Below the pieces are notes generated by a model. It was not told the DNA's origin and did not search any database. It was given only the letters and a program-made list of their open reading frames with translations. This document shows, piece after piece, positions 28,951 through 39,841 of a stretch of 64,000 nucleotides of DNA. Source of the stretch: Bacillus sp. AFS073361 (GTDB taxonomy: Bacteria > Bacillota > Bacilli > Bacillales > Cytobacillaceae); contig NZ_NUZU01000005.1 in NCBI RefSeq assembly GCF_002567005.1, positions 1 to 64,000 on the forward strand, given 5' to 3'. Each line of letters begins with the position of its first letter. The stretch's first letter is position 1. The translations under genes were made by a program, and so were the position numbers.

Positions 28951-29112
28951 GTTTTAATCATAATTAAAAACATTTCCACATTACTTAAAACTTTTTTCTT
29001 TTTCATTCGTATAGTACAATGCAAGATGGACTAAATTGTGGGAAAGGTAATGATAGGTATGTGAACTTTTCCACATTTACATAAACCAAGGTTAATATTA
29101 GGAGGATAATAA

Positions 29113-30420
29113 ATGAAGGATGGAACTATAAATGTAATTGGGGCGGGTCTTGCAGGAAGTGAAGCAGCATGGCAAATTGCAAAACGCGGGGTCAAAGTAA
29201 GACTTTATGAGATGAGACCAGTGAGGCAAACACCTGCCCACCATACAGATAAATTTGCAGAATTAGTTTGCAGTAATTCTTTACGTGCTAATACATTAAC
29301 AAATGCAGTAGGTGTATTAAAAGAAGAAATGAGAAAACTTGATTCCGTCATCATCGCGGCGGCTGATGCTTGTTCTGTACCTGCCGGGGGTGCGCTGGCA
29401 GTAGACCGACATGAATTTGGAGCTAAAGTGACTGAAATGGTAAAAAATCATGAAAATGTGACGGTAGTAAATGAAGAAGTTACGGAAATTCCTGAGGGCA
29501 TAACAGTTATTGCCACTGGCCCACTAACAAGTCCGGATCTTTCTGAAAAACTTAAGGGGCTGACAGGTGAGGAATATCTTTATTTTTACGATGCTGCTGC
29601 ACCAATACTTGAAAAAGATAGTATTGATATGGAAAAAGTTTATTTAAAATCCCGTTATGATAAAGGCGAAGCAGCATACCTGAACTGTCCAATGACTGAA
29701 GAAGAATTTAACCGTTTTTATGACGCACTAATCACTGCTGAAACAGTTCCTGTAAAAGAATTTGAAAAGGAAGTTTTTTTTGAAGGGTGTATGCCCATCG
29801 AAGTAATGGCGTCACGTGGAAAGAAAACGATGCTGTTCGGTCCGTTAAAACCAGTAGGATTAGAGGATCCAAAAACAGGAAAAAGGCCCTTTGCAGTAGT
29901 GCAGCTTCGTCAAGATGATGCGGCTGGAACACTTTTTAATATTGTCGGTTTTCAGACACATTTAAAGTGGGGCGCACAAAAGGAAGTCATTCAATTAATT
30001 CCTGGCTTAGAAAATGCAGAAATTATCCGTTATGGTGTGATGCACCGGAATACGTTTATCAATTCTCCAAAAGTCTTAAAAGCGACCTATCAATTCCGGA
30101 ACAGAGAAGATTTATTCTTTGCCGGTCAAATGACAGGGGTAGAAGGCTATGTTGAATCTGCGGCAAGTGGGTTAATTGCAGGAATAAATGCCGCGAGGTT
30201 AAGCCAAGGATTGGATCCACTTGAATTTCCGGAAGAAACAGCGATTGGAAGTATGGCGCATTATATTACGACTACCAACGCTAAGAATTTCCAGCCAATG
30301 AATGCAAACTTTGGTTTATTCCCCGAACTGCCGGTAAGAATTAAAGGAAAGCAAGAGAGAAATTTACAACACGCAAATCGAGCGCTAGAAACAATTCAGA
30401 ACTTTGTGAAAGTTTTGTAA
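29113..30420 (+). CDS. trmFO: tRNA (uracil-54-C5)-methyltransferase, folate/FAD-dependent, TrmFO
   Basis: TrmFO makes ribothymidine at tRNA position 54 using methylenetetrahydrofolate and FADH2. The 435-residue flavoprotein has an N-terminal dinucleotide-binding motif [13 protein letters not shown] and a GID-family [19 protein letters not shown] stretch around residue 53. The C-terminal [19 protein letters not shown] is the FAD-binding signature. TAGGAGG precedes the ATG. In B. subtilis xerC (codV) follows; here hslV comes next, 184 bases later. Confidence 0.97.
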   Translation: MKDGTINVIGAGLAGSEAAWQIAKRGVKVRLYEMRPVRQTPAHHTDKFAELVCSNSLRANTLTNAVGVLKEEMRKLDSVIIAAADACSVPAGGALAVDRHEFGAKVTEMVKNHENVTVVNEEVTEIPEGITVIATGPLTSPDLSEKLKGLTGEEYLYFYDAAAPILEKDSIDMEKVYLKSRYDKGEAAYLNCPMTEEEFNRFYDALITAETVPVKEFEKEVFFEGCMPIEVMASRGKKTMLFGPLKPVGLEDPKTGKRPFAVVQLRQDDAAGTLFNIVGFQTHLKWGAQKEVIQLIPGLENAEIIRYGVMHRNTFINSPKVLKATYQFRNREDLFFAGQMTGVEGYVESAASGLIAGINAARLSQGLDPLEFPEETAIGSMAHYITTTNAKNFQPMNANFGLFPELPVRIKGKQERNLQHANRALETIQNFVKVL

Positions 30421-30428
30421 AGTTTATT

Positions 30429-30504
30429 GCAAGGGAATTAGAAGTATGTTACGATTTAATAGCCCTTGCGAAGAAAATATTATGACAAATGTGAATATTT
30501 TCTT
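30429..30504 (+). repeat. Two inverted repeats between trmFO and hslV
   Basis: GCAAGGG (30429-30435) is mirrored by CCCTTGC (30463-30469). AAGAAAATATT (30471-30481) is mirrored perfectly by AATATTTTCTT (30494-30504) across 12 bases. Neither has a T run. They occupy the place where xerC lies in B. subtilis. Confidence 0.6.
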
Positions 30505-30510
30505 AAAGTT
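30496..30510 (+). promoter_or_regulatory. CodY-like box before hslVU-codY
   Basis: TATTTTCTTAAAGTT matches the CodY consensus AATTTTCWGAAAATT at 12 of 15 positions. It lies 13 bases before the predicted hslV -35. Boxes with three mismatches occur by chance in AT-rich DNA, so this is a candidate only. Confidence 0.3.
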
Positions 30511-30522
30511 AATTATAGAGTA

Positions 30523-30552
30523 TTTACAAATTGAAATTTCACATGTTACATA
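30523..30552 (+). promoter_or_regulatory. Probable hslV promoter
   Basis: TTTACA (30523-30528) is followed after 17-18 bases by TTACAT/TACATA (30546-30552), preceded by TG. It is the best promoter match in front of hslV. Confidence 0.4.
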
Positions 30553-30604
30553 ATTATCTGTGCGAAAATTAAATCGAAATCACTCCAAAAGGAGGTTCAT
30601 CTTT

Positions 30605-31147
30605 ATGAACCAATTTCATGCGACAACGATATTTGCAATCCATCATAATGGTGAATATTCAATGTCAGGTGATGGACAAGTGACATTTGGTAATGCGGTA
30701 GTGATGAAACACACAGCAAGAAAAGTAAGAAAGATATTTAATGGAAAAGTACTTGCTGGTTTTGCCGGTTCTGTTGCAGATGCATTTACCCTTTTTGAAC
30801 TATTTGAGGGAAAATTAGAGGAATTTAACGGAAACCTTCAGAGAGCAGCGGTAGAGCTTGCTAAAGAGTGGAGAAGCGATAAAGTGCTCAGGAAGCTTGA
30901 AGCAATGCTAATTGTTATGAATCGTGAATATTTACTGCTTGTATCAGGAACTGGAGAAGTAATCGAACCTGATGATGGAATTCTAGCGATTGGCTCGGGT
31001 GGTAACTATGCGTTATCCGCTGGCCGTGCCTTAAAGAAATACTCAGGAGACCACTTGTCTGCAAAGGAAATAGCGAAAGCTTCTTTAGAAATAGCAGCAG
31101 AAATATGTGTGTATACGAACCATAACATTATTGTGGAAGAGCTATAA
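30605..31147 (+). CDS. hslV: ATP-dependent protease peptidase subunit HslV (ClpQ/CodW)
   Basis: HslV forms the proteolytic double ring of the HslUV protease, a proteasome-like N-terminal nucleophile hydrolase. The 180-residue protein matches B. subtilis ClpQ throughout ([35 protein letters not shown]). The ATG at 30605 follows AAAAGGAGGT at 30587-30596. The N-terminus is [10 protein letters not shown]: the serine that B. subtilis CodW exposes after Met removal is replaced by Asn. Thr7 and Thr8 align with the mature TT start of E. coli HslV. It sits 18 bases before hslU. Confidence 0.96.
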   Translation: MNQFHATTIFAIHHNGEYSMSGDGQVTFGNAVVMKHTARKVRKIFNGKVLAGFAGSVADAFTLFELFEGKLEEFNGNLQRAAVELAKEWRSDKVLRKLEAMLIVMNREYLLLVSGTGEVIEPDDGILAIGSGGNYALSAGRALKKYSGDHLSAKEIAKASLEIAAEICVYTNHNIIVEEL

Positions 31148-31165
31148 CGGAAGGAGACTTATATT

Positions 31166-32569
31166 ATGGGAAGAACCACTAATTTAACCCCTCGTCAAAT
31201 CGTTGAAAAACTTGATCAATATATCATTGGACAAAAGGATGCCAAAAAAGCAGTGGCTGTTGCCCTTAGGAATCGCTTCAGAAGAGGATTGTTAAATGAA
31301 AAACTTAGGGATGAAATTATCCCTAAAAATATTTTGATGATCGGGCCAACTGGCGTGGGTAAAACGGAAATTGCCAGAAGAATTGCTAAAATTGTCGGCG
31401 CTCCTTTTATTAAAGTTGAGGCTACCAAGTTTACGGAAGTGGGCTATGTTGGGCGTGATGTTGAATCCATGGTTAGAGATCTTGCTGAAACCTCTGTACG
31501 TTTAGTGAAAGAAGAACGAATGCAAAATGTGAAGGAACGGGCTGAGGAAAATGCAAACAGCCGACTGGTCGATTTACTAGTTCCGTCCGCTAAGAAAGCA
31601 AATAATTTTAAAAATCCGCTTGAGATGCTCTTTGGCGGTGGCAATCCGTCTACAGATACAGAAGTTCAGCAAGAAGATTATTCAATCACAGAAAAAAGAA
31701 AAATTGTGAAAGAAAAATTAGCATTAGGGCAGCTTGAGGAAGAAATCGTTACAGTGGAAGTAGAAGAGCAAACACCATCCATGTTTGATATGCTTCAAGG
31801 CTCAGGGATTGAACAAATGGGAATGAATATGCAAGATGCATTAAGCAGCTTTATGCCTAAAAAACGCAAAAAGCGCAAATTGACTGTTCGTGAAGCTAGA
31901 AAGGTGTTAACTAGTGAAGAGGCTTCTAAGCTAATCGATATGGATGAAGTATCGTCTGAAGCAATCTATCGTGCGGAACAAAATGGAATCATTTTCATAG
32001 ATGAGATTGATAAAATTGCTAGCAAGAACTCTGGAGGTTCTTCAGCAGATGTATCAAGAGAAGGTGTCCAACGAGATATTTTACCTGTGGTTGAAGGTTC
32101 AACAGTGGTAACAAAATATGGTTCAGTAAAAACAGATCATGTTTTATTTATTGCAGCCGGCGCGTTTCACATGGCCAAACCTTCAGATTTAATTCCGGAG
32201 CTTCAAGGGCGCTTCCCGATTCGTGTTGAATTAACGAAATTGACTGTGGAAGATTTTTTCAGGATCTTAATCGAACCTGATAATGCACTAATAAAGCAAT
32301 ATCAAGCATTATTGGAAACTGAAGGTATACAAATTGAATTTTCTGACGATGCTATTCGTAGAATTGCTGAAGTGGCATATGAAGTAAATCAAAATACAGA
32401 CAATATTGGTGCAAGACGTCTTCATACTATACTTGAAAAGCTTTTAGAAGATTTATCTTTTGAGGCACCAGATATTTCGATGGAGAAAGTTACTATTACA
32501 CCACAGTATGTAGATGATAAACTCGGTGCTATTTCGAAAAACAAAGATTTAAGTCAATTTATCCTATAA
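31166..32569 (+). CDS. hslU: HslUV protease ATPase subunit HslU (ClpY)
   Basis: HslU is the AAA+ unfoldase that feeds substrates to HslV. The 467-residue protein has Walker [10 protein letters not shown], an inserted I-domain (about 110-240), Walker [12 protein letters not shown], and the sensor-2 region [15 protein letters not shown]. The C-terminal tail ending DLSQFIL, which docks into HslV, is intact. AAGGAG precedes the ATG. codY follows, as in the B. subtilis cod operon. Confidence 0.98.
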   Translation: MGRTTNLTPRQIVEKLDQYIIGQKDAKKAVAVALRNRFRRGLLNEKLRDEIIPKNILMIGPTGVGKTEIARRIAKIVGAPFIKVEATKFTEVGYVGRDVESMVRDLAETSVRLVKEERMQNVKERAEENANSRLVDLLVPSAKKANNFKNPLEMLFGGGNPSTDTEVQQEDYSITEKRKIVKEKLALGQLEEEIVTVEVEEQTPSMFDMLQGSGIEQMGMNMQDALSSFMPKKRKKRKLTVREARKVLTSEEASKLIDMDEVSSEAIYRAEQNGIIFIDEIDKIASKNSGGSSADVSREGVQRDILPVVEGSTVVTKYGSVKTDHVLFIAAGAFHMAKPSDLIPELQGRFPIRVELTKLTVEDFFRILIEPDNALIKQYQALLETEGIQIEFSDDAIRRIAEVAYEVNQNTDNIGARRLHTILEKLLEDLSFEAPDISMEKVTITPQYVDDKLGAISKNKDLSQFIL

Positions 32570-32580
32570 AAGTGAACATT

Positions 32581-32595
32581 TGTTTTATGAAAATT
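32581..32595 (+). promoter_or_regulatory. CodY-like box before codY
   Basis: TGTTTTATGAAAATT matches AATTTTCWGAAAATT at 12 of 15 positions, with a perfect right half (GAAAATT). It lies 96 bases before codY, consistent with autoregulation. Confidence 0.35.
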
Positions 32596-32690
32596 TTGGA
32601 AGCGATGTTCATTTATTAGATACCAAAAATGTAGAAATTTGCTTTATTAAAATTTAATAATGGTTGTAGTTACTTAGGAGGAAGAAACAG

Positions 32691-33470
32691 ATGGATTTAC
32701 TTACAAAAACTAGAAGAATTAACGTACTATTGCAAAAGGCGGCTGGAAAACCAGTTAATTTTAAGGAAATGTCCGAGACATTGAGCGAAACAATCGAAGC
32801 AAATGTGTATATTGTCAGCCGTCGCGGGAAGCTTCTTGGTTTTTCAATTTATCAGCAAATTGAAAACGAAAGAATGAAAAAAATGTTTGAGGATCGTCAA
32901 TTTCCTGAAGAATATACAAATGGCTTATTTAATATTCAAGAAACTTCTTCTAACCTTGATATTGAAAGCCAATATACTGCTTTTCCAGTGGAAAATGGAG
33001 ACTTATTCCGTACAGGATTAACCACAATTGTGCCGATTATTGGTGGAGGGGAGCGTCTTGGAACACTCATTCTTGCAAGATTAGAAGCGAAATTCCATGA
33101 TGAAGATTTAATCCTTGCAGAATATGGGGCAACAGTTGTAGGAATGGAAATTCTCCGTGAAAAATCAGAAGAAATTGAAGAAGAAGCAAGAAGTAAAGCC
33201 GTTGTTCAAATGGCGATTAGTTCATTATCATATAGTGAGCTTGAAGCGATTGAGCATATTTTTGAAGAACTGAATGGCCGTGAAGGGTTATTAGTTGCAT
33301 CTAAAATTGCAGACCGTGTTGGAATTACCCGTTCAGTTATCGTTAACGCTTTAAGAAAGCTTGAGAGTGCTGGGGTAATTGAATCACGTTCACTTGGTAT
33401 GAAAGGAACATATATCAAAGTCTTAAATGATAAGTTCTTGATTGAATTAGATAAACTAAGAGCAAATTAA
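32691..33470 (+). CDS. codY: Global transcriptional regulator CodY
   Basis: CodY represses nutrient-limitation genes when bound to branched-chain amino acids and GTP. The length, 259 residues, equals B. subtilis CodY. The N-terminal GAF domain (about 1-155) binds isoleucine or valine. The C-terminal winged helix carries [21 protein letters not shown] (about 203-223). AGGAGG precedes the ATG. It ends the hslV-hslU-codY cluster with a strong terminator. A CodY-like box lies upstream. Confidence 0.98.
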   Translation: MDLLTKTRRINVLLQKAAGKPVNFKEMSETLSETIEANVYIVSRRGKLLGFSIYQQIENERMKKMFEDRQFPEEYTNGLFNIQETSSNLDIESQYTAFPVENGDLFRTGLTTIVPIIGGGERLGTLILARLEAKFHDEDLILAEYGATVVGMEILREKSEEIEEEARSKAVVQMAISSLSYSELEAIEHIFEELNGREGLLVASKIADRVGITRSVIVNALRKLESAGVIESRSLGMKGTYIKVLNDKFLIELDKLRAN

Positions 33471-33477
33471 TTAAACC

Positions 33478-33510
33478 ATTCCCTAGCCGAGCTAGGGAAT
33501 TTGTTTTTTT
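33478..33510 (+). terminator. Rho-independent terminator after codY
   Basis: ATTCCCTAGC pairs with GCTAGGGAAT across CGA, followed by TTGTTTTTTT. Confidence 0.95.
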
Positions 33511-33523
33511 AGTAAAGTAATGC

Positions 33524-33552
33524 TTGATTGTTATTACCACATATGCTATATT
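33524..33552 (+). promoter_or_regulatory. Sigma-A promoter of rpsB
   Basis: TTGATT (33524-33529), 17 bases, TATATT (33547-33552) with an extended TG at 33544-33545. Transcription should start near 33559, giving a leader of about 110 bases. Confidence 0.8.
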
Positions 33553-33573
33553 ATTTCATGGTGTTAATACACA

Positions 33574-33636
33574 CGCTCATTGATTTAAACAGATGGTGCT
33601 GTTAATGACAGTTTCTGTTTAGAAATGAAGTGAGCG
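33574..33636 (+). ncRNA. Structured rpsB leader RNA
   Basis: Three nested helices are visible: CGCTCA/TGAGCG (33574-33579 with 33631-33636), AAACAG/CTGTTT (33587-33592 with 33615-33620) and CTGT/ACAG (33599-33602 with 33608-33611) closed by a TAATG loop. Extra A-T pairs lie between the outer two. The structure ends 31 bases before rpsB. It may be an S2-responsive leader (inference). Confidence 0.55.
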
Positions 33637-33655
33637 GAGGAAAACAAACCATTAG

Positions 33656-34372
<717 letters not shown>

Positions 34373-34390
34373 TTTAAGTGATTGAATGAA

Positions 34391-34427
34391 AAGGTGATAA
34401 GAGGGAGACCCTTTATCACCTTTTTTT
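34391..34427 (+). terminator. Terminator between rpsB and tsf
   Basis: AAGGTGATAAGAGGG pairs with CCCTTTATCACCTT with one bulged base, followed by T residues to 34427. It may tune the S2 to EF-Ts ratio. Confidence 0.9.
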
Positions 34428-34512
34428 AAGAAGGTTTTTTTAAGAAAGTTTTATATTAGCTGTCATTGGCTAAGATATGGATACATAGAAAAATAAAGGA
34501 GGAATTTACATT

Positions 34513-35394
34513 ATGGCAATTACTGCTCAAATGGTAAAAGAATTACGTGAAAAAACTGGTGCAGGTATGTTGGATTGTAAAAAAGCATTAACTGAAACTA
34601 ATGGTGATATGGAAAAAGCAATTGACTTCTTACGCGAAAAAGGAATTGCATCTGCGGCTAAAAAAGGTGACCGTATCGCTGCAGAAGGGTTAACATATGT
34701 TGTTACTGAAGGAAACAATGCAGTTATCCTAGAAGTAAACTCTGAAACTGATTTCGTTGCGAAAAATGAAGCGTTCCAGGCACTTGTTAAAGAATTAGCT
34801 GCACATCTTCTAAAAAACAACCCAGCATCTGTTGAAGAAGCATCTGCACAAACAATGGAAAATGGCGTGACTGTAGCAGACCATATCAATGCTGCGATTG
34901 CTAAGATTGGTGAAAAATTAACACTTCGCCGTTTTACAGTTTTATCAAAAACTGATAACGATGCATTTGGTGCTTACATTCATATGGGTGGCCGTATTTC
35001 TGTGTTATCTGTTCTTGAAGGTACTACAGATGCAGATGCTGCAAAAGATGTTTCTATGCATATTGCTGCACTTAAGCCGAAATATGTTTCCCGTGATCAA
35101 GTTTCACAAGACGAAGTAGAGCACGAGCGTCAAGTATTAACTCAACAAGCTCTAAACGAAGGAAAGCCTGAAAAGATCGTTGAAAAAATGGTTGAAGGCC
35201 GCCTAGGAAAATATTTTGAAGATGTATGTGTCCTTGATCAAACTTTTGTTAAAAACCCTGATCAAAAAGTACGTCAATTTGTGGAATCTAAAGGTGCTAC
35301 AATCCGTGAATTCGTTCGTTACGAAGTAGGAGAAGGCATTGAAAAACGTGAAGATAACTTTGCAGAAGAAGTAATGAATCAAATTAAAAAATAA
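34513..35394 (+). CDS. tsf: Elongation factor Ts
   Basis: EF-Ts exchanges GDP for GTP on EF-Tu. The 293-residue protein starts [26 protein letters not shown], a UBA-like domain (motif quoted in parts), then has the [11 protein letters not shown] motif (about 78-88) that contacts EF-Tu. AAGGAGG precedes the ATG. It is full length for Bacillus. Confidence 0.98.
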   Translation: MAITAQMVKELREKTGAGMLDCKKALTETNGDMEKAIDFLREKGIASAAKKGDRIAAEGLTYVVTEGNNAVILEVNSETDFVAKNEAFQALVKELAAHLLKNNPASVEEASAQTMENGVTVADHINAAIAKIGEKLTLRRFTVLSKTDNDAFGAYIHMGGRISVLSVLEGTTDADAAKDVSMHIAALKPKYVSRDQVSQDEVEHERQVLTQQALNEGKPEKIVEKMVEGRLGKYFEDVCVLDQTFVKNPDQKVRQFVESKGATIREFVRYEVGEGIEKREDNFAEEVMNQIKK

Positions 35395-35444
35395 TCTGAA
35401 ATATTCTTGAGCAAAAGGGAATATTACGAAATAGTTATTAAATA

Positions 35445-35469
35445 GGGGACACTGTGTGTTCCCTTTTTT
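35445..35469 (+). terminator. Rho-independent terminator after tsf
   Basis: GGGGACAC pairs with GTGTTCCC across TGT, followed by six T. Confidence 0.88.
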
Positions 35470-35500
35470 AAAAAGTATTAATACATAAATGGAGGTTTAT

Positions 35501-36226
35501 ATGAACGGTCCTAAGTACAAACGCGTTGTATTAAAGTTGAGCGGAGAAGCACTAGCAGGTGATGAGAGCTTTGGAATTAAACCTTCTGTGATCAAATCGA
35601 TTGCTATTCAAGTGAAAGAAATAGCGGAACTTGGTGTCGAAGTTGCTGTTGTGGTTGGCGGCGGTAACATTTGGCGTGGTAAAATTGGCAGTGAAATGGG
35701 AATGGATCGGGCAACTGCTGATTATATGGGGATGCTTGCAACGGTAATGAATTCCTTAGCCTTACAGGATAGTTTAGAGCATTTAGGCATTGAATCAAGA
35801 GTGCAAACTTCTATCGAAATGCGTCAAGTAGCTGAACCTTATATTAGACGTCGTGCGATTAGACATTTAGAGAAAAAACGAGTGGTAATTTTTGCAGCTG
35901 GTACTGGGAATCCATACTTCTCAACTGATACAACAGCAGCACTCCGAGCAGCGGAAATTGATGCTGAAGTGATCTTGATGGCTAAAAATAATGTCGATGG
36001 TGTTTACTCTGCAGACCCTCGTTTGGATGCAAATGCAACTAAATATGAAGATTTGTCCTTCCTTGATGTGCTTAAAGAAGGATTAGCAGTTATGGACTCA
36101 ACTGCCTCTTCATTATGTATGGACAATGATATTCCATTGATTGTATTCTCAATTATGGAGCAGGGCAATATTAAACGCGCTGTTATGGGTGAAAAGATAG
36201 GAACAATTGTTAGGGGGAAACATTAA
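35501..36226 (+). CDS. pyrH: UMP kinase
   Basis: PyrH phosphorylates UMP to UDP in pyrimidine synthesis; it belongs to the amino acid kinase fold. The 241-residue protein shows [37 protein letters not shown] and [18 protein letters not shown] chose the ATG at 35501 after GGAGG at 35491-35495; an upstream ATG at 35489 overlaps that site. Its stop overlaps the frr start by one base. Confidence 0.97.
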   Translation: MNGPKYKRVVLKLSGEALAGDESFGIKPSVIKSIAIQVKEIAELGVEVAVVVGGGNIWRGKIGSEMGMDRATADYMGMLATVMNSLALQDSLEHLGIESRVQTSIEMRQVAEPYIRRRAIRHLEKKRVVIFAAGTGNPYFSTDTTAALRAAEIDAEVILMAKNNVDGVYSADPRLDANATKYEDLSFLDVLKEGLAVMDSTASSLCMDNDIPLIVFSIMEQGNIKRAVMGEKIGTIVRGKH

Positions 36227-36783
36227 TGCCAAAACAGGTCATTGCTGCGACAAAAGATCGTATGACAAAAGCGATTCAGTCATATTCACGTGAACTTGCA
36301 AGTATTCGAGCGGGAAGAGCAAGTGCTTCATTATTAGATAGGATTACAATTGATTACTATGGTGCACCAACCCCTGTCAATCAAATGGCTGGAATTACCA
36401 CACCTGAAGCAAGGCTGATTGTGATACAACCGTATGATAAATCCATTCTTGGTGATATTGAGAAAGCTATTCTCAAATCCGATTTAGGATTAAATCCTAG
36501 TAATGATGGAACGGTTATTCGCCTTGCGATTCCACAGTTAACTGAGGAGCGTCGTAAAGAACTGGTCAAGTTAGTTAAAAAGTATTCAGAAGAAGCTAAA
36601 GTAGCTGTCCGTAATATCCGTCGTGACGGAAATGATGATTTGAAAAAGCTTGAGAAGAACGGTGAAATTACTGAGGATGCTCTTCGCGGTCATTCTGATG
36701 ATATTCAAAAGCTTACTGACGAGTATATTAGTAAAATTGATCAAATTACAAAAGATAAAGAAAAAGAAATTTTGGAAGTATAA
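36226..36783 (+). CDS. frr: Ribosome recycling factor
   Basis: RRF splits the ribosome after termination together with EF-G. The 185-residue protein shows the standard [18 protein letters not shown] near residues 24-41, [18 protein letters not shown] and a C-terminal helical bundle arm. The start overlaps pyrH (TAATG), so translation is probably coupled. A terminator follows. Confidence 0.98.
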   Translation: MPKQVIAATKDRMTKAIQSYSRELASIRAGRASASLLDRITIDYYGAPTPVNQMAGITTPEARLIVIQPYDKSILGDIEKAILKSDLGLNPSNDGTVIRLAIPQLTEERRKELVKLVKKYSEEAKVAVRNIRRDGNDDLKKLEKNGEITEDALRGHSDDIQKLTDEYISKIDQITKDKEKEILEV

Positions 36784-36793
36784 TTTATTATAG

Positions 36794-36816
36794 AACCCTC
36801 TGCATAGGGGGTTTTT
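36794..36816 (+). terminator. Rho-independent terminator after frr
   Basis: AACCCTCT pairs with AGGGGGTT (one T-G pair) across GCAT, followed by T residues. Confidence 0.85.
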
Positions 36817-36933
36817 CACTATTTTATTACGTAAATAAATTCCAATTGAGGGATTTTGAAAGTTGTCTGAAAATAATTCTTAATTCCTTTTATTTTACAT
36901 AAGTTAATTAATAGAGATATCTTAATGCTTTTT

Positions 36934-36942
36934 TGGTATGAT
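36934..36942 (+). promoter_or_regulatory. Extended -10 element upstream of uppS
   Basis: TGGTATGAT forms an extended -10. No good -35 is seen at 17 bases. The mRNA leader before uppS would be about 100 bases; I see no clear structure in it. Confidence 0.4.
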
Positions 36943-37051
36943 AAAAACATGCTACCCCGAAATGTCCATTACATAACAACACACGCTTCAATGGAATTGA
37001 TTGATGATTTATTTTCGGAGGAAATGATTAACTAATTAGAGGAGCAATGTC

Positions 37052-37828
37052 ATGTTTAATAAAATAAGGCTTGGGAAGAACCGAAATACCTCTTCCACAC
37101 TCCGAAATAAAATAGATGAAATAAAAAAATTGCCTGTTCCTGAACATGTGGCGATTATTATGGATGGAAACGGGCGTTGGGCTAAAAAACGGGCATTACC
37201 AAGGATTGCTGGTCATCACGAAGGTATGAAAGTCGTCCGAAAAACCACGAAGTTAGCCAATGAACTTGGAATTAAGACGTTAACATTATATGCGTTTTCG
37301 ACTGAAAATTGGAAAAGACCAAAAAATGAAGTGGAGTATATAATGAGTCTTCCTGATGAGTTTTTAGGTACTTTTCTTCCGGATTTGATTTCAGAAAATG
37401 TACAGGTGAAAATGATGGGTTACAAAGATCAACTTCCCCCACATACACTGCGTGCAATTGAAAAAGCTATTGATGATACAAAGGATAACAACGGGTTAGT
37501 CCTCAATTTTGCTTTAAATTATGGGAGTAGAGCAGAAATACTCGATGCTGTTAAGAAGGTCTTAAAAGATAGCAAAAGTGGTAAACTAAAAGAGTCAGCC
37601 TTAGATGATAAGGTCTTTTCTTCCTATCTAATGACCGCCGACTTTTCTGATCCAGACTTATTAATCCGAACGAGTGGTGAAATCCGCTTAAGTAACTTTA
37701 TGCTTTGGCAGTTAGCTTACTCAGAATTTTGGTTTACCGATGTGTTATGGCCAGATTTTAGTGAGGAACATTTACTGGAAGCAATAGAAACATTTCAAAA
37801 ACGACAGCGTCGGTTTGGTGGTATATAG
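37052..37828 (+). CDS. uppS: Undecaprenyl diphosphate synthase UppS
   Basis: UppS adds isopentenyl units in cis to farnesyl diphosphate to form the C55 lipid carrier for cell wall synthesis. The 258-residue protein has IIMDGNGRWAKKR with catalytic Asp38, ENWKRP and the C-terminal RTSGEIRLSNFMLWQ substrate motif. AGAGGAG precedes the ATG. It heads uppS-cdsA-dxr-rasP, an operon for isoprenoid and lipid precursors. Confidence 0.97.
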   Translation: MFNKIRLGKNRNTSSTLRNKIDEIKKLPVPEHVAIIMDGNGRWAKKRALPRIAGHHEGMKVVRKTTKLANELGIKTLTLYAFSTENWKRPKNEVEYIMSLPDEFLGTFLPDLISENVQVKMMGYKDQLPPHTLRAIEKAIDDTKDNNGLVLNFALNYGSRAEILDAVKKVLKDSKSGKLKESALDDKVFSSYLMTADFSDPDLLIRTSGEIRLSNFMLWQLAYSEFWFTDVLWPDFSEEHLLEAIETFQKRQRRFGGI

Positions 37829-37852
37829 TACAACAAAGGTGTTGAAAATTAA

Positions 37853-38647
37853 ATGAAGCAAAGAATCATAACAGGAGTCATCGCAGCTGCACTTTTTTTA
37901 CCCATCGTTTACTTTGGCGGGTTTCCAATGGTATTGTTAACCTACTTTTTAGCGACGATCGGTTTATATGAATTATTGAAAATGAAAAAAATTAATATTT
38001 TTTCTGTAAATGGTGTTTTGACGGTTTTATTTCTTTGGGTGCTGCTTTTTCCTGAGGAGTATTATCACATATTGGATTCCTTTTATTATTCAAAAGTGGA
38101 GATATGTATTGCTTTAATTTTTTTGTTACTTACTTTTACAGTCATAACCAAGAATCAATTTACATTTGAAGATGTTTCATTTTCCATTTTGTCTGCTATT
38201 TATGTAGGGATTGGTTTTTACTTTTTCTTCGAAACAAGACAAGACGGCGGCCTCGTTTTTATCTTGTATTCTTTATTTATGATTTGGGCTACCGATTCAG
38301 GTGCATATTTTATTGGAAAGGCCCTTGGAAAGACAAAGCTTTGGCCGGAAATTAGCCCCAATAAAACAGTGGAAGGATCAATTGGCGGTGTTGTTTGTGC
38401 TGTTTTGGTTGCAGTTCTCTTTGCAATCTTTTCTGACATCAATGTTGGTCTCTTATCATTAATGGGAATTACAGTTGTTCTATCTATTTTCGGACAAATT
38501 GGTGACTTAGTTGAATCTGCTTTTAAGCGTCATTTCCATGTTAAAGACTCTGGGAATATCTTGCCAGGTCACGGAGGGATTCTTGACCGATTTGACAGCC
38601 TATTATTTGTTTGGCCCTTGCTTCATCTGTTTCACCTTTGGGTATAA
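37853..38647 (+). CDS. cdsA: Phosphatidate cytidylyltransferase CdsA
   Basis: CdsA makes CDP-diacylglycerol from phosphatidic acid and CTP, the precursor of phosphatidylglycerol and phosphatidylethanolamine. The 264-residue protein is a polytopic membrane enzyme with several hydrophobic segments. It ends with the family signature SAFKRHFHVKDSG...LPGHGGILDR (about 222-247). ATG start, 24 bases after uppS. Confidence 0.97.
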   Translation: MKQRIITGVIAAALFLPIVYFGGFPMVLLTYFLATIGLYELLKMKKINIFSVNGVLTVLFLWVLLFPEEYYHILDSFYYSKVEICIALIFLLLTFTVITKNQFTFEDVSFSILSAIYVGIGFYFFFETRQDGGLVFILYSLFMIWATDSGAYFIGKALGKTKLWPEISPNKTVEGSIGGVVCAVLVAVLFAIFSDINVGLLSLMGITVVLSIFGQIGDLVESAFKRHFHVKDSGNILPGHGGILDRFDSLLFVWPLLHLFHLWV

Positions 38648-38681
38648 AGCGTATGTGCTTTACATTTAGGAGTTGACCTTA

Positions 38682-39824
38682 TTGAAAAAGATTAATTTAT
38701 TGGGTGCGACAGGATCAATCGGCACTCAAACGTTAGATATTATTCGTGAACATCCATCCGAATTTAGAGTGACAGCTATTTCTGTTGGGAAAAATATTGA
38801 TTTGGCTCGAAAATTTATTGTTGAGTTTCAACCTGAGCTTGTTTCTGTACAAGACTATCAGGATTGTCATACATTAAAAGCAGAATTCCCTAATATTAAG
38901 TTTACATTTGGTCAGGAAGGACTTATTGAGGCTGCCGTTTATGAAAAGGCAGATATCCTTGTCAATGCTGTTATTGGAAGTGTGGGTTTAAACCCAACGC
39001 TGCAAGCGATCGAGAGTGGGAAAATCATTGCTATTGCTAATAAAGAAACTCTTGTAACTGCTGGCCATTTAGTAATTGATGCTGCTAAAAGAAATAATGT
39101 TCCACTCCTACCTGTCGATAGTGAGCATTCTGCCATTTTTCAAGCCTTGCAGGGGGAGAAAGAAAAAAATATTGAAAGATTAATTCTTACTGCTTCTGGT
39201 GGAAGCTTTCGTGATCGAACTCGGCAAGAATTGAAAAATGTTACCGTCGAACAAGCTTTAAACCATCCAAATTGGTCAATGGGAGCCAAAATCACCATTG
39301 ATTCGGCCTCGATGATGAATAAAGGTTTGGAAGTCATTGAAGCACACTGGCTCTTTAATATGCCATATGAAAAGATTGATGTACTGCTTCATAAAGAAAG
39401 CATCATCCATTCAATGGTTGAATTCCATGATAGCAGTATAATTGCCCAATTAGGTACACCAGATATGCGCGTACCTATCCAATTTGCTCTTACCTATCCC
39501 GATCGCTTAGCATTACCTACATCAAAACGTTTGGATTTAGCAAGTATTGGGAAATTGCATTTTCAGGAAATGGATGTTGCAAGATTTCGCTGTCTAGGGT
39601 TTGCCTATGAAGCAGGAAAAAAAGGGGGTTCGATGCCTACGGTATTGAATGCGGCAAATGAAGTGGCCGTTGCAGCATTTCTAGCGGGAAAAATCCATTT
39701 CTTGCAAATTGAAGATTTGATTGAAAAGGCATTAACTACTCACCAAATCGTGGATCACCCTAGCTTAGCAGCAATCCAAGAGATAGATACAGAAACAAGA
39801 GATTATGTACGTTCACTTCTATAA
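38682..39824 (+). CDS. dxr: 1-deoxy-D-xylulose 5-phosphate reductoisomerase
   Basis: Dxr performs the second step of the MEP isoprenoid pathway, NADPH-dependent, giving methylerythritol phosphate. The 380-residue protein has the NADPH motif [26 protein letters not shown] (metal and substrate site near residue 145) and [16 protein letters not shown] chose the TTG at 38682, nine bases after TAGGAG, because the family begins [14 protein letters not shown]; another TTG at 38673 is closer to the site. Confidence 0.96.
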   Translation: MKKINLLGATGSIGTQTLDIIREHPSEFRVTAISVGKNIDLARKFIVEFQPELVSVQDYQDCHTLKAEFPNIKFTFGQEGLIEAAVYEKADILVNAVIGSVGLNPTLQAIESGKIIAIANKETLVTAGHLVIDAAKRNNVPLLPVDSEHSAIFQALQGEKEKNIERLILTASGGSFRDRTRQELKNVTVEQALNHPNWSMGAKITIDSASMMNKGLEVIEAHWLFNMPYEKIDVLLHKESIIHSMVEFHDSSIIAQLGTPDMRVPIQFALTYPDRLALPTSKRLDLASIGKLHFQEMDVARFRCLGFAYEAGKKGGSMPTVLNAANEVAVAAFLAGKIHFLQIEDLIEKALTTHQIVDHPSLAAIQEIDTETRDYVRSLL

Positions 39825-39841
39825 AAAAAGGTGGTTTTAAT

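Noticed and set aside
28972-29077. TTCCACA motifs resembling DnaA boxes before trmFO
   Set aside because: Only two are found, each with mismatches to TTATNCACA, with no cluster and no dnaA or dnaN nearby.
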